61,538 bases of DNA from Flavobacteriales bacterium (lineage in GTDB: Bacteria; Bacteroidota; Bacteroidia; Flavobacteriales_F; PHOS-HE28), in contig JAIOIH010000075.1 in assembly GCA_019912395.1 (NCBI GenBank), positions 1-61,538 of the forward strand, in the 5' to 3' direction. The translations under genes and the position numbers were made by a program. Shown in pieces: positions 1 through 9,357 of this stretch; within the stretch, counting starts at the first letter, position 1, and each line of letters begins with the position of its first letter. Under the pieces are notes generated by a model. That model was not told the origin of the DNA. It was given only the letters and a program-made list of their open reading frames with translations, and searched no databases.

Positions 1-89
1 CTCCAAAACCACCCCCGCCGAGCATCCGGCAGGCCCGATCGAGAATTCGGCGGGAAGGCTGGCAAAGGCCACCCTCCCAATTGATGGGC

Positions 90-132
90 ATGGACTGGAA
101 TGGACGCAGCATCCGTGTCCATTCCAGTCCAT
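90..132 (-). terminator. Perfect 16-bp inverted repeat, possible terminator of the LytTR regulator gene
   Basis: ATGGACTGGAATGGAC at 90-105 is perfectly complementary to GTCCATTCCAGTCCAT at 117-132, leaving an 11-nt loop. It lies about 40 bp beyond the stop codon of the minus-strand response regulator gene, where a terminator is expected. No T-run follows on the minus strand, so it may instead be an mRNA-stabilising hairpin or a protein-binding palindrome. Nothing else is recognisable in 1-169. Confidence 0.45.
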
Positions 133-169
133 TGAAGCCAATTTGGACCTATGCCAAAAACCCAGCGCT

Positions 170-913
170 CTACCACCGCCCCAGCGCCTCCATCAGTTCT
201 CCCTTCTGCCTCCGGCTCACCGGCAGGTTCATGCCGTCGGTCATCACCACCTCGCCACCTTCGCCCTTTACGTAGCGCTTGATGTGCTTGCGGTGTACCA
301 GGTGGCTCTGGTGGATGCGCACGAAGCCTTGCGGCAGCAGGAAGGCCGCAAATTCGCTGAGCGGCCGGCTCACCACCTGCGGCTTCTTCTCGCCGCGCAC
401 GTACACCTCGGTGTAGTTGTTGTCGCTGTTGCAGTAAAGAATGTCGTCCAGCTGTACGATGGAAAGGCCGTCGCCCGTGGGCAGGGCGATCTGGCGGTCG
501 CTGGCCACATTGCCCAGCAAGGAGCCGATATCCCCGGATGTCTTTCCCGTGTCGATCGCGGCAATGGCCTTGTGCATTGCATCGTCCAGTTCCTCGGGCA
601 CGATCGGTTTCAACAGATAATCCAAGGCGCTGAAACGGATGGCGCGAACGGCGTAGCCCTCGTGCGCCGTGGTGAAGACCACGTGCGGCCGTTGCGGTGC
701 GATGGCCTTCAGCAGGTCAAAGCCGGTCATGCTTCCCATTTCCACATCCAGAAATAGCAGGTCCGGACGTTCGTTGCGTACCAAGGACACCCCTCGGGGC
801 ACATCGTCGGCCGTGCCCTTGAGGTGGATGTCCGGGTGCCGCTCCGCCAAAAGTGCGGCAAGGATTCCGCGGCACTGGGCCTCGTCGTCAACGATCACTG
901 CGGTGGTGGCCAT
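170..913 (-). CDS. LytTR-family response regulator
   Basis: A 247-residue cytoplasmic transcription regulator. Residues 1-120 form a receiver domain that starts MATTAVIVDDEAQCRGILAA (acidic pocket DDE) and has its phospho-acceptor Asp in LLFLDVEM. Residues 145-245 form a LytTR DNA-binding domain with the family pattern of a YCNSDNNYTEVY segment, then FVRIHQSHLVH and LPVSRRQK. It sits 77 bp downstream of the LytS-type sensor kinase on the same strand, so the two are almost certainly an operon and a cognate pair. LytTR regulators bind direct-repeat DNA sites; the target genes cannot be told from this window. The length is normal and the ATG start gives a canonical receiver N-terminus. Confidence 0.93.
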   Translation of the reverse strand: MATTAVIVDDEAQCRGILAALLAERHPDIHLKGTADDVPRGVSLVRNERPDLLFLDVEMGSMTGFDLLKAIAPQRPHVVFTTAHEGYAVRAIRFSALDYLLKPIVPEELDDAMHKAIAAIDTGKTSGDIGSLLGNVASDRQIALPTGDGLSIVQLDDILYCNSDNNYTEVYVRGEKKPQVVSRPLSEFAAFLLPQGFVRIHQSHLVHRKHIKRYVKGEGGEVVMTDGMNLPVSRRQKGELMEALGRW

Positions 914-990
914 GGATCATGGGGTTGAAGGGATGAAAGTATACTATCAGGCAAATTCTGCGACCGGCTCCATGTGGTGTTCTGATGATC

Positions 991-3288
991 TTAGATCGGC
1001 ACCTCCACCTCCACGCAGGTTCCCTTCGGGCATTCCAGGTAACGGAATCCCGCAGGACGCCCTTTCTGTTCGGCCAATTGGTCCAAGCGTTCCTTGGTGA
1101 TCACCGTGCCCAGCGAACGTCCTCCGGTGCTTGCCGCCCGGTCTTTCGGCATGCCGATGCCATCGTCGCTGATGGTGGTCACGAGGCCGCCGCCTCGCAT
1201 GCGGATGTCGATCTCCACCTTCCCGCGTCCTTCCTTGCCGAACATCCCGTGCCAGACAGCGTTTTCCACAAAGGGTTGCAGCACCAGCGGAGGTACTAGC
1301 AACTCCTCTTGATCGATGGCGGGGTCAATGGTGATAAGGAAATCGAACATGTCGCCCGAGCGTGCCTGCTCCAGCTCCAAGTAGATGCCGAGCGCTTCGA
1401 GATCGCGGACCAAGGGGACCTCGGCCTTGCGGCTGTTCTCCAGCACCAGGCGCATGAGCCTGCCGAAGCGGGCCACGAAATCGTGGGCCTTTTCCGGCTC
1501 CTGCTGCCGGATGAACGCACTGATGCTGTTGAGCGCGTTGAAGATGAAGTGCGGGTTCATCTGGGAGCGCAGGGCCTTGGTCTCCAACTGGGCGGCCTGC
1601 TTGGCATAGCGCTCGCGGCGGCGCTTGCGGTCCAGCACATAGGCGGCGGTGCCGCCCACGGCCAACAGCAGACCGCCGCCCGCCAATCCAAAGCTGCGCA
1701 AGCGTAGGCGCTGTACGCTCGTTTGGGCCGCTTCCCGTTCTTGGGCCAGTACTTGGGCATGCATTAGGCTGTCCGCGAACTGCTGCTTGGCGAAGGTGTG
1801 CCGCAGCTCGGTCTGCGCGATCTTTTCAGTCACCTGCAGGCCTTCCAACGAATCCTTCAGGTTATACCAACGGTCCTTGTAGTCCAGAGCCTCGGCGTAG
1901 CGCCCCAGCTTCTCATGGGCAAAGGAGAGCCGGTTCAGCGAGAGCAGGCGCAGTTTGTTGTAGTTCCCTTTCTCCGCTTGCGGCAACGCTTTTTCCAACC
2001 AGTCGATGGCGGCACGCCATCGTTGCCTTGAGATCTCGTTCGAGGCGATGCCGATCATGGAGGTCACGGCGAATTGGGCGTTCCCAGCCGCTTGGAATTT
2101 CAGGAGCGCCTTGTGCATCTCGTTAATGGCCTCGTCGAATCGGCCTTCCCAGTTCAGGACTGCGGCTCGCGTGTTCACCACGAGTGCCAATAGTTCCGGG
2201 TCATCCTCTTCAAGGGCCACTTTTTCGGCCTCGTTGATCAACCTGTATGCCGAGGAGAACCGGTCGGCGTAACGGAAGCCCACTTCAAGTGATCCGGCGC
2301 TGTCCAAACTGACCCGGAACTTGGCGAGCTGAAGCCTGATGATGGCGCTGGCACGCGGCATATTGAGGCTGTCGGCGATCTGTATGGCGGGAAGCCAGCG
2401 GTCAAGGACCTCCTGCGGACCTAGCACGTCCCAATAGCAAAAGCCCATCAGTTTCAGGCAGCTTACCCGGTTGCGCAGGTCACCCACGCGGGCAAAGGCC
2501 TCTTCCGCCTTGACCGTAGTGGTGGCGCATTGCTCCGCACGGCCTTGGTCGATCTGCGCATTGGCGACCCCGAGCAGGCACAGCCCTTCCACGTCCGGAT
2601 CACCGTCGATCATGGCGGCTTCAAGCGCCGCCGTGTAGATCTGTTCCGCGCTCTCGGGGTCGCCGCCGACCAAGTGGGCCGAACCCTGGGCCTGTAGCAG
2701 TTCGGCAAGGCGACGCGGGCTTCCATTGGCATCCACCAATGGCCGCAAAGCCATGGCCAGGGAATCGGCTTGGGTCAATTTGCTCCGGTTTCCCACAAGC
2801 CGCACCTGCATGATCTTGGCGCGCAGGTACAGGTCCGGGCCCAAGCGCTCCTCCGGCGGGGCCAGAACCAGCCCCAGCATGCTGTCCGCAAGGTCCCATT
2901 TGCGGTCGGCCTCGTACAGCCGCCCCGTGTAGTACTGCGACCATGCGGTGTACAAGGATCGCTGCTCCGGGCTCGCGCCTTCGGCCATGTTCGCGATCCA
3001 TGCTTTCGCACCGGGCGCGTGATGGAACACCAGGGCCTCCGCCAACAGGCACCGGTTCGCCAATGCGGACGTACGATCCCCATCGGCTTCGGCAGCGCGG
3101 ATCTGCGCCTCAAGGATCTTTTGCGTCCTGTCAAGGTCCGCATAGTACCAACGTTCCAATTCCAAGGGCATCAACAGGCCGTTTACCCCCGGCATGCCGG
3201 GTTGTGCATGCTTGTTTTCCGGTGGCGAACAGGAAGCGCAAGCCGCTGCACCGGCCAAAAGCCAATAAATCGGGGCGCATCTGTTCAT
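991..3288 (-). CDS. LytS-type sensor histidine kinase with N-terminal TPR sensor region
   Basis: A 765-residue kinase. The chosen start (3288) gives a signal-like N-terminus (MNRCAPIYWLLAGAAACASC) that may be a lipoprotein signal; an upstream in-frame start at 3393 adds 35 unlikely residues. A long helical region with TPR-like spacing follows, then one membrane segment (FGLAGGGLLLAVGGTAAYVL). Next is the His_kinase domain with the phospho-acceptor motif SQMNPHFIFNALNSI, and an HATPase domain with N-box PFVENAVWHGMF and G-box DDGIGMP. The periplasmic or surface TPR part presumably senses an envelope signal and passes it to the LytTR regulator encoded next. This TPR-LytS architecture is common in Bacteroidota. 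Confidence 0.9.
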   Translation of the reverse strand: MNRCAPIYWLLAGAAACASCSPPENKHAQPGMPGVNGLLMPLELERWYYADLDRTQKILEAQIRAAEADGDRTSALANRCLLAEALVFHHAPGAKAWIANMAEGASPEQRSLYTAWSQYYTGRLYEADRKWDLADSMLGLVLAPPEERLGPDLYLRAKIMQVRLVGNRSKLTQADSLAMALRPLVDANGSPRRLAELLQAQGSAHLVGGDPESAEQIYTAALEAAMIDGDPDVEGLCLLGVANAQIDQGRAEQCATTTVKAEEAFARVGDLRNRVSCLKLMGFCYWDVLGPQEVLDRWLPAIQIADSLNMPRASAIIRLQLAKFRVSLDSAGSLEVGFRYADRFSSAYRLINEAEKVALEEDDPELLALVVNTRAAVLNWEGRFDEAINEMHKALLKFQAAGNAQFAVTSMIGIASNEISRQRWRAAIDWLEKALPQAEKGNYNKLRLLSLNRLSFAHEKLGRYAEALDYKDRWYNLKDSLEGLQVTEKIAQTELRHTFAKQQFADSLMHAQVLAQEREAAQTSVQRLRLRSFGLAGGGLLLAVGGTAAYVLDRKRRRERYAKQAAQLETKALRSQMNPHFIFNALNSISAFIRQQEPEKAHDFVARFGRLMRLVLENSRKAEVPLVRDLEALGIYLELEQARSGDMFDFLITIDPAIDQEELLVPPLVLQPFVENAVWHGMFGKEGRGKVEIDIRMRGGGLVTTISDDGIGMPKDRAASTGGRSLGTVITKERLDQLAEQKGRPAGFRYLECPKGTCVEVEVPI

Positions 3289-3563
3289 CGGTGGCGGTTC
3301 CGAGCGGCTGAAGATAGTTGGGTCTTCCGGAATCCCTCTGCGCCACCTCCAATAATGTGATGTTCGGTTTGGTCCAATGACCGGTGCTGACATGATCCGG
3401 GGACAAACGTCCGGAAGGTTCTACCGAAAGGAGATGAAACACAAAAAAACAGTGGTCTCTCCGCGCAGCAGGTGGAAACCATTGAACTGCACCGGTCATG
3501 CAACGGGTGGCAGTACGTCCGAATGAACACCCATCCTCATCCCGCCATCGGTTGCGGGGCCCA

Positions 3564-4142
3564 TCACTCCCTCTCCAATACCAAGCTCGTGGAGTTCATG
3601 CAGTAACGCAAGCCCGTAGGCTTTGGGCCATCATCGAACACGTGGCCCAAATGCGCGCCACAACGCGCGCAAACGATCTCCGTGCGCTCCATGCCGTGGC
3701 TGCCATCACTTACGTGCTCCACGCTGGTGGGTGCCAACGGTTGGTAGAAGCTGGGCCAGCCGGTACCGCTGTGGAATCCCGTGGTGGCATCAAAGAGTGG
3801 ATGCCCGCATACCGCGCAAACGAAGATGCCCTTGCCCTTGTAATCGGTGTATTTGCCCGTGAAGGGCGCATCGGTCCCGCTTTCAAAGGCGATGTGGAAC
3901 AGCTCCGGCGAAAGGATCTTCCTCCATTCCGCTGGGGACACGTTAAGCTTGGTGGTGTCCGTGGTGGACCAGTAAGGGTTGTTGGCGTGGTCGTCTCCGT
4001 CGCCTTGTAGCAAGGATGCCTCGGTTTGAGCCGATGCGGGCTGTCCGGTGGTGCCGCCGCACCCGGCCAGCATGAATCCGCCGATCAGGAAGAGGCTGAA
4101 GCCTTTGGAAATGTGCGTGCCGAATTTCAGGGTCTTCATCAT
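3564..4142 (-). CDS. msrB: Peptide-methionine (R)-S-oxide reductase MsrB, lipoprotein form
   Basis: A 192-residue SelR-domain protein that reduces methionine-R-sulfoxide in oxidised proteins. Two zinc-binding CxxC pairs (CAVCGH and CARCGAH) and the C-terminal catalytic segment GLRYCMNSTSLVLE, with nucleophile Cys181, are visible. The N-terminus (MMKTLKFGTHISKG, then FLIGGFMLAGC) is a lipoprotein signal with lipobox LAGC, so this copy probably works in the periplasm or on a membrane. The open frame extends upstream to 4328, but the signal peptide fixes the start at 4142 or 4139. It is divergent from topA and lies 275 bp upstream of the sensor kinase on the same strand; the gap 3289-3563 shows no gene. 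Confidence 0.93.
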   Translation of the reverse strand: MMKTLKFGTHISKGFSLFLIGGFMLAGCGGTTGQPASAQTEASLLQGDGDDHANNPYWSTTDTTKLNVSPAEWRKILSPELFHIAFESGTDAPFTGKYTDYKGKGIFVCAVCGHPLFDATTGFHSGTGWPSFYQPLAPTSVEHVSDGSHGMERTEIVCARCGAHLGHVFDDGPKPTGLRYCMNSTSLVLERE

Positions 4143-4393
4143 GATCGTGTTTTCGGAAGCATCCACGCAAGAATTGGGCCGGTTGGATCGTGCATGCAAG
4201 TTCAACGTTCCCGTTCGTGTGCCATCCAGTAGTTGGCTTGAAGTGATGAACCTGACAGAGGCATGCCGCCATCCGTGACCGGTGGTGGTGTGCTGAAAAA
4301 ATCTTCCCCAAAGGGGAATCCCGCCCAAACCGGTTCCCCGGTTCCAAACCCCGATCGCCTTTCCTTTCTTTGCGCCCCCAAAAACGTTCCCGC

Positions 4394-6955
4394 ATGGCGA
4401 AACAGCCCGACCTGGTGATCGTGGAGTCCCCCGCGAAAGCCAAGACCATTGAGAAGTACCTCGGCCCCGGCTTCATGGTGCTCAGCAGCTTCGGCCATGT
4501 GCGCGACCTGCCGGAACGCGACCTCAGCGTGGATACCGAGAACGGCTTCGAACCGAACTACATCGTGCCGGATGACAAGAAGGGGAAGCTCGCCGAACTC
4601 CGCAAGCAGGCCAACAAGGCCGATATCGTTTGGCTGGCGACTGATGAGGACCGGGAGGGGGAGGCCATCAGCTGGCACTTGAAGGAAGCATTGGAACTGG
4701 CCGACAGCAAGGTGAGGCGCATCACCTTCAATGAGATCACGAAGCAGGCCGTGACCGATGCCATGGCCGCACCGCGCGCCATCGACCTGCATCTGGTGGA
4801 TGCCCAACAGGCCCGCCGCGTGCTGGACCGTCTGGTGGGCTACGAGCTCAGCCCGGTGCTGTGGCGCAAGGTGAAGCCCAGCCTCAGCGCGGGCCGCGTG
4901 CAAAGCGTGGCCGTCCGCCTGATCGTGGACCGCGAGCGCGAGATCATCGGCTTCGATGCCAAGAGCGCCTTCCGCATCACCGCGCAATTCCTCACCCCGG
5001 GCAAAGCTGCGGTGAAGGCCGACCTGCCGCAACGCTTCGCTACCGAATCCGAGGCCCTGGAGTTTTTGAAAAGCTGCGTCGGCGCGGAATTCACCGTGAA
5101 GGCCGTGGAGAAGAAGCCCGCCAAGCGCAGCCCCACAGCGCCCTTCACCACCTCAACGCTTCAGCAGGAGGCCAGCCGCAAGCTCGGCTACGGTGTGGAC
5201 CGCACCATGCGGATCGCTCAAGGACTTTATGAGCAGGGCCACATCACCTACATGCGTACCGACAGCGTACACCTCAGCGAACTCGCCATCGGCGCGGCGG
5301 CGGAGGCCATCACCGCCCAGTACGGTACCCGCTACAGCAAACCCCGCCGCTTCGCCACCAAGAGCAAGGGCGCACAGGAAGCCCACGAGGCGATCCGTCC
5401 CGTGGACATGCGTGTGCGCAACGCCGGCAGCGACCGTGATGCGGAAAAACTCTACGACCTTATTTGGAAGCGCACACTGGCCAGCCAAATGGCCGAGGCC
5501 GAACTGGAGAAGACCGTGGTGGACATCGCCATCAGCACCCGCCCGGGCGACATGCTCCGTGCGCAAGGGGAGGTGATCACCTTCGATGGCTTCCTCAAGG
5601 TCTATCTGGAAGGAAAGGACGACGAGGACGATGCCGAGCAGGAGGGCTTGCTGCCGGAAATGCGCCAGGGCGAGAACCTTGCCTTGCAGGAAATGGCCGC
5701 CACACAACGTTTCGATCGTCCGGCCCCGCGTTACACGGAGGCCAGCTTGGTAAAGAAGCTCGAGGAACTCGGCATCGGCAGGCCGTCCACCTATGCGCCC
5801 ACCATCAGCACCGTGCAAAAGCGCGGCTACGTGGTGAAGGAGAACCGCGACGGCATCCAGCGCCCGTACCGCATCCTCACGCTTGCCGGTGGGAACATCG
5901 GCGACAAGACCGCCATGGAGAACACCGGCGCGGAAAAGCAAAAGTTATTCCCCACCGACATCGGCATGGTGGTGAACGATTTTCTCGTGGAGCACTTTCC
6001 CAACATCGTGGATTTCCACTTCACAGCCAAAGTGGAGGAGGAGTTCGACGTGATCGCGGAGGGTAGGGAGAATTGGCGCGAAATGATCAAGCGGTTCTAC
6101 ACGCCGTTCCACGCCACCATCGGGAATGTGGTGGAAAATGCCGACCGGGCCTCCGGCTCCCGCGTGCTGGGCCAGGACCCCAAGACCGGTAAGGACGTGG
6201 TGGCGCGAATAGGCCGCTTCGGGCCCATGGTGCAGATCGGCAGCGTGGACGATGAGGAGAAGCCGCGGTTCGCCTCCATCCGTAAGGACCAGAGCATAGC
6301 CACGCTCACCTTCGAGGAAGCCATGGACCTCTTCAAATTGCCGCGCACACTGGGCAAGAGCGGGGATGAGGAAATCATTGTGGGCGTTGGACGCTTCGGG
6401 CCTTACGTGAAGTTCGGCTCCCTCTTCGCCAGCCTCACACCGGACGATGACCCCATCACCATTGAACTACCTCGTGCCCTGGAGCTGATCGACCTGAAGA
6501 AAGCGGCCAGCAAGACCCGCGAACTGGGAGAGTACGAAGGCGGTATGCTGGAAGTGGGCCGTGGCCGCTTCGGACCGTTCGTGCGGCATGGAAAGGTGTA
6601 TGCCAACATTCCCAAGGGCACGGAACCGGACACGGTCACCTTGGAGCAAGGCATTGAATTGATCAAGGCGAAGCTGGAAGGTGCCCGAGCGAAGGTGTTG
6701 AAGGAATTCGATGGCTCGGAGATCCAAGTGCTGGCCGGCCGGTACGGACCGTACATCACCGACGGATCCAAGAACGCCAACGTGCCCAAGGAGAAGGAGC
6801 CCGCGGATGTTACCCTTGAAGAAGCCATAAAGCTGTTGGCGGAAGCCCCAGCGCGAAAAGGCGGAAAAAAGAAGGCGGTACCGCGCAAAGCAGCCGTGAA
6901 GAAGGCCGCACCGAGGAAGAAGGCAGCGAAGAAAAAGGCAGCCAAGAAGAAATAG
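4394..6955 (+). CDS. topA: DNA topoisomerase I (type IA)
   Basis: An 853-residue enzyme that relaxes negatively supercoiled DNA. The Toprim domain is at the N-terminus (LVIVESPAKAKTIEKYLG, then WLATDEDREGEAISWHL). The catalytic tyrosine is Tyr286 in ITYMRTDS. Several C-terminal GRFGPxVxxG-type repeats follow (for example GRFGPYVKFG, GRFGPFVRHG, GRYGPYITDG), as usual in Bacteroidota. The last roughly 30 residues are a Lys/Ala-rich tail resembling histone H1 tails, probably a non-specific DNA-binding extension. The start at 4394 (MAKQPDLVIVESP) matches the family; an ATG-proximal extension to 4370 is less likely. A possible promoter box TTTCTTTG lies at 4365-4372 in the 251-bp divergent gap with msrB. 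Confidence 0.97.
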   Translation: MAKQPDLVIVESPAKAKTIEKYLGPGFMVLSSFGHVRDLPERDLSVDTENGFEPNYIVPDDKKGKLAELRKQANKADIVWLATDEDREGEAISWHLKEALELADSKVRRITFNEITKQAVTDAMAAPRAIDLHLVDAQQARRVLDRLVGYELSPVLWRKVKPSLSAGRVQSVAVRLIVDREREIIGFDAKSAFRITAQFLTPGKAAVKADLPQRFATESEALEFLKSCVGAEFTVKAVEKKPAKRSPTAPFTTSTLQQEASRKLGYGVDRTMRIAQGLYEQGHITYMRTDSVHLSELAIGAAAEAITAQYGTRYSKPRRFATKSKGAQEAHEAIRPVDMRVRNAGSDRDAEKLYDLIWKRTLASQMAEAELEKTVVDIAISTRPGDMLRAQGEVITFDGFLKVYLEGKDDEDDAEQEGLLPEMRQGENLALQEMAATQRFDRPAPRYTEASLVKKLEELGIGRPSTYAPTISTVQKRGYVVKENRDGIQRPYRILTLAGGNIGDKTAMENTGAEKQKLFPTDIGMVVNDFLVEHFPNIVDFHFTAKVEEEFDVIAEGRENWREMIKRFYTPFHATIGNVVENADRASGSRVLGQDPKTGKDVVARIGRFGPMVQIGSVDDEEKPRFASIRKDQSIATLTFEEAMDLFKLPRTLGKSGDEEIIVGVGRFGPYVKFGSLFASLTPDDDPITIELPRALELIDLKKAASKTRELGEYEGGMLEVGRGRFGPFVRHGKVYANIPKGTEPDTVTLEQGIELIKAKLEGARAKVLKEFDGSEIQVLAGRYGPYITDGSKNANVPKEKEPADVTLEEAIKLLAEAPARKGGKKKAVPRKAAVKKAAPRKKAAKKKAAKKK

Positions 6956-7107
6956 TACCCTCTCCCTCAGGGACTCGGCCATGCGGCGGAAGACCTTGAA
7001 GGAGGGACTAACAGCGCGCTGTGGGCATTTGGTGCCTGCCCGGCCCCGCCTCTTACAAGGCTACGGCGACCTTCGCCACATCACGTTCTGTAGCGTGCAG
7101 CCCGACC

Positions 7108-8277
7108 ATGGAATCCAGCATCTACTTCACACCATCCAAGGGGTTTGGTGATAGCCGTCCGGAATGGCCCGCCAATTCATTGGGTGACCACACCGTTTTC
7201 CATACCACCAAGGGCTTACCCTCCTTGGAGGGGGTCCAAGTGGCCATTTTCGGCGTGCCCGACGACCCCGGGCACGCAAAGCCCCGTGGTTGCGTGGACG
7301 CTCCCGATGCCGTGCGTGCCCAGTTGTACAAGCTCTACGTGCCGGCGAACGGATTCGGCATTGCCGACCTGGGCAACCTCCATCCGGGCAACACCGCCGA
7401 GGACACCCGGCACGCCTTGGCCGAGACCATCGCCGAACTGGTGCGAATGAACATTGTGCCGGTGATCATCGGTGGTGGTCAAGCGCACACCTTCACCCAA
7501 TATCTGGCGTATGAGAAATTGGAGCGCACAGCCAACTTGGCCTGCGTCGATGGCCGCTTTGACCTGGGGGAGCCCGGGCAGGGACTCGCGGAAACAAGCT
7601 ATTTGAGCCACATCGTTCTTCGCCAGCCCAACTACCTCTTCAATTACAGCAACCTCGGGTTCCAGACCTACCTGGTGGACCAACCCGGCATCGAGCTGAT
7701 GGACAAGCTCTTCTTCGATGCCCATCGGCTGGGGGAGCTCCGGGCGAACCTCACCGAGGCCGAACCGGTACTGCGGAACGCGGATACCGTGAGCGTTGAC
7801 ATGACCAGCATCCGCCGTTCGGACGCCCCGGGCACCACGCGCCCCGGCCCCAACGGTTTTCATGGAGAAGAGATATGCCAGCTCATGCGCTATGCGGGCA
7901 TCAGCGAGAAGGTCACCTCGATCGGTTTCTACGAGATGGACCCGTGGCGTGATCAGGACCACGTTACCGCACAACTGGCCGCGCAGATGATCTGGTGCTT
8001 CCTGGACGGCTTCGGAAGTCGCACCAACGATCTGCCATGGCTGGACCGGAAGCGGTTCACCCGATTCCACGTGCCCATCAAGGGTCACGAACAGGAGCTG
8101 GTGTTCTACAAGAGCACCGTGAGCGACCGCTGGTGGATGGATGTTCCCTATCGCGCCGAGCGGGAGGCCCGCTTCGAGCGGCACCATTTGGTGCCCTGTG
8201 CGTACAGCGACTATACAGCGGCCTGCCGGGAGGAGGTGCCGGACAGGTGGTGGCGAACCTTCCAGAAGCTGGCGTGA
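7108..8277 (+). CDS. Arginase/agmatinase-fold protein with degenerate metal site
   Basis: A 389-residue protein of the ureohydrolase superfamily, the type often labelled formimidoylglutamase in Bacteroidota. The fold motifs are recognisable but the manganese ligands are not conserved. GGGQAH at 122-127 has Gln125 where GG-D/G-H has His. DGRFD at 148-152 has Arg where DAHxD has His. SVDMTS around 229-234 keeps Asp231 but has Thr in place of the second Asp. Three of six expected ligands are therefore changed, and hydrolase activity is doubtful. It lies between topA and porP/gldKLMN, a neighbourhood I recall as conserved in flavobacteria. The frame is intact over the full length, so this looks like a repurposed protein and not a pseudogene. 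Confidence 0.8.
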   Translation: MESSIYFTPSKGFGDSRPEWPANSLGDHTVFHTTKGLPSLEGVQVAIFGVPDDPGHAKPRGCVDAPDAVRAQLYKLYVPANGFGIADLGNLHPGNTAEDTRHALAETIAELVRMNIVPVIIGGGQAHTFTQYLAYEKLERTANLACVDGRFDLGEPGQGLAETSYLSHIVLRQPNYLFNYSNLGFQTYLVDQPGIELMDKLFFDAHRLGELRANLTEAEPVLRNADTVSVDMTSIRRSDAPGTTRPGPNGFHGEEICQLMRYAGISEKVTSIGFYEMDPWRDQDHVTAQLAAQMIWCFLDGFGSRTNDLPWLDRKRFTRFHVPIKGHEQELVFYKSTVSDRWWMDVPYRAEREARFERHHLVPCAYSDYTAACREEVPDRWWRTFQKLA

Positions 8278-8421
8278 TCCCAACTTTCAGGGTAGACTGG
8301 AACGAACTGATTTCCGCGAAAAGATCGGACCGTATGCTTTTTTGCTATTTTGGCGGCTGTTAACCCGGTCCGGGTTTCGGCCGAAGCTCTCCGAAACCCG
8401 CGTCAAACAAGAAGAAACCGC

Positions 8422-9357
8422 ATGAGGTGGATAATTACTGCAGGGGTCTGTGCGTTGGTCGGGAGCGTTTCTTACGCTCAGCAGGACCCGCAATTCACCC
8501 AGTATATGTTCGATCGCCTGTCCGTGAACCCGGCGGTAGCAGGCGGTACCGGCAATATCTGTGCCACGGCCCTGATGCGCCAGCAATGGACAGGTTTCGA
8601 CGGCGCGCCGAAAACCGGCCTGATCAATCTGCAAGGGCCGATCAACAAGATCAATAGCGGTTTGGGTCTCTCCGTGTATTTCGACAAACTGGGCCAGGAA
8701 AAGAGCACCATCGCCAGATTGCATTATGCCTATCACTTCAAGGTGGGCAGCCAGAGCACCTTCAGCGCGGGGATCTATGCGGGCATGTCCGGTCGGGCCT
8801 TGGACGGGCGATGGATCGCAATTGATCCCGTGACGGACGATAACGCCATACCAACCAGCGGAAAGAGTGCAAGCGGCTTCGACCTTGGCGCCGGCCTCTA
8901 CTATAAGTCGCCCAAAATGTGGTTGGGCATCTCCAGTACCCAGCTTCCCGAGACCGAGCTCAGCGATGTGAGCATCAAGAACAAGCGGCACTATTATGTA
9001 CAGGCGGGCTATGACTGGGCCATGGGGGGCAACAACAAGTATACCCTCCAGCCAAGCATCCTCCTGAAGAGTGATGCCAGTTCCACGCAGTTGGACATCG
9101 GCGCCCTGTTCCTTTACGATGACATGTTGTGGATCGGGGCGAGCTACCGGACCGAGGATGCCATCGCCCCCATGATCGGCTACCAGCACAAGTTCCCCAA
9201 GGGGGATAGCATGTTGCGCTTGGGCTATAGCTACGATGTGACGACCTCTGAACTGAAGAATTACAGCAGTGGCAGCCATGAAGTGATGTTAAGCTACTGC
9301 TTCAAGATCGTGAAACCGGTGGTGAACGAGATCTACCATCACCCCCGTTTCTTGTAG
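8422..9357 (+). CDS. PorP/SprF family type IX secretion membrane protein
   Basis: A 311-residue outer-membrane protein with a cleavable signal peptide (MRWIITAGVCALVGSVSYAQ). The family hallmark QQDPQFTQYMFDRLSVNPA follows immediately, and the rest is alternating beta-strand sequence typical of a barrel. PorP/SprF proteins work with the T9SS in secretion or surface attachment of cargo, especially type B CTD proteins. Here the gene sits directly upstream of gldK, as porP does in the porPKLMN cluster of Porphyromonas gingivalis, which suggests it is the core PorP rather than an accessory SprF. The start was chosen for the signal peptide; the reading frame is open back to 8350. Confidence 0.9.
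   Translation: MRWIITAGVCALVGSVSYAQQDPQFTQYMFDRLSVNPAVAGGTGNICATALMRQQWTGFDGAPKTGLINLQGPINKINSGLGLSVYFDKLGQEKSTIARLHYAYHFKVGSQSTFSAGIYAGMSGRALDGRWIAIDPVTDDNAIPTSGKSASGFDLGAGLYYKSPKMWLGISSTQLPETELSDVSIKNKRHYYVQAGYDWAMGGNNKYTLQPSILLKSDASSTQLDIGALFLYDDMLWIGASYRTEDAIAPMIGYQHKFPKGDSMLRLGYSYDVTTSELKNYSSGSHEVMLSYCFKIVKPVVNEIYHHPRFL

Noticed and set aside
3289-3563. Small minus-strand frames between msrB and the sensor kinase
   Set aside because: They overlap the kinase N-terminus or lack any start context, signal or family resemblance.
4202-5032. Long minus-strand frame over the 5' part of topA
   Set aside because: It lies antisense to a clear topoisomerase domain and has the His/Leu/Gly-rich composition typical of GC-rich antisense shadows.
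7108-8277. Pseudogene call for the arginase-like gene
   Set aside because: Frame is intact with normal length and conserved fold segments; only metal ligands differ, so loss of catalysis is more likely than gene decay.
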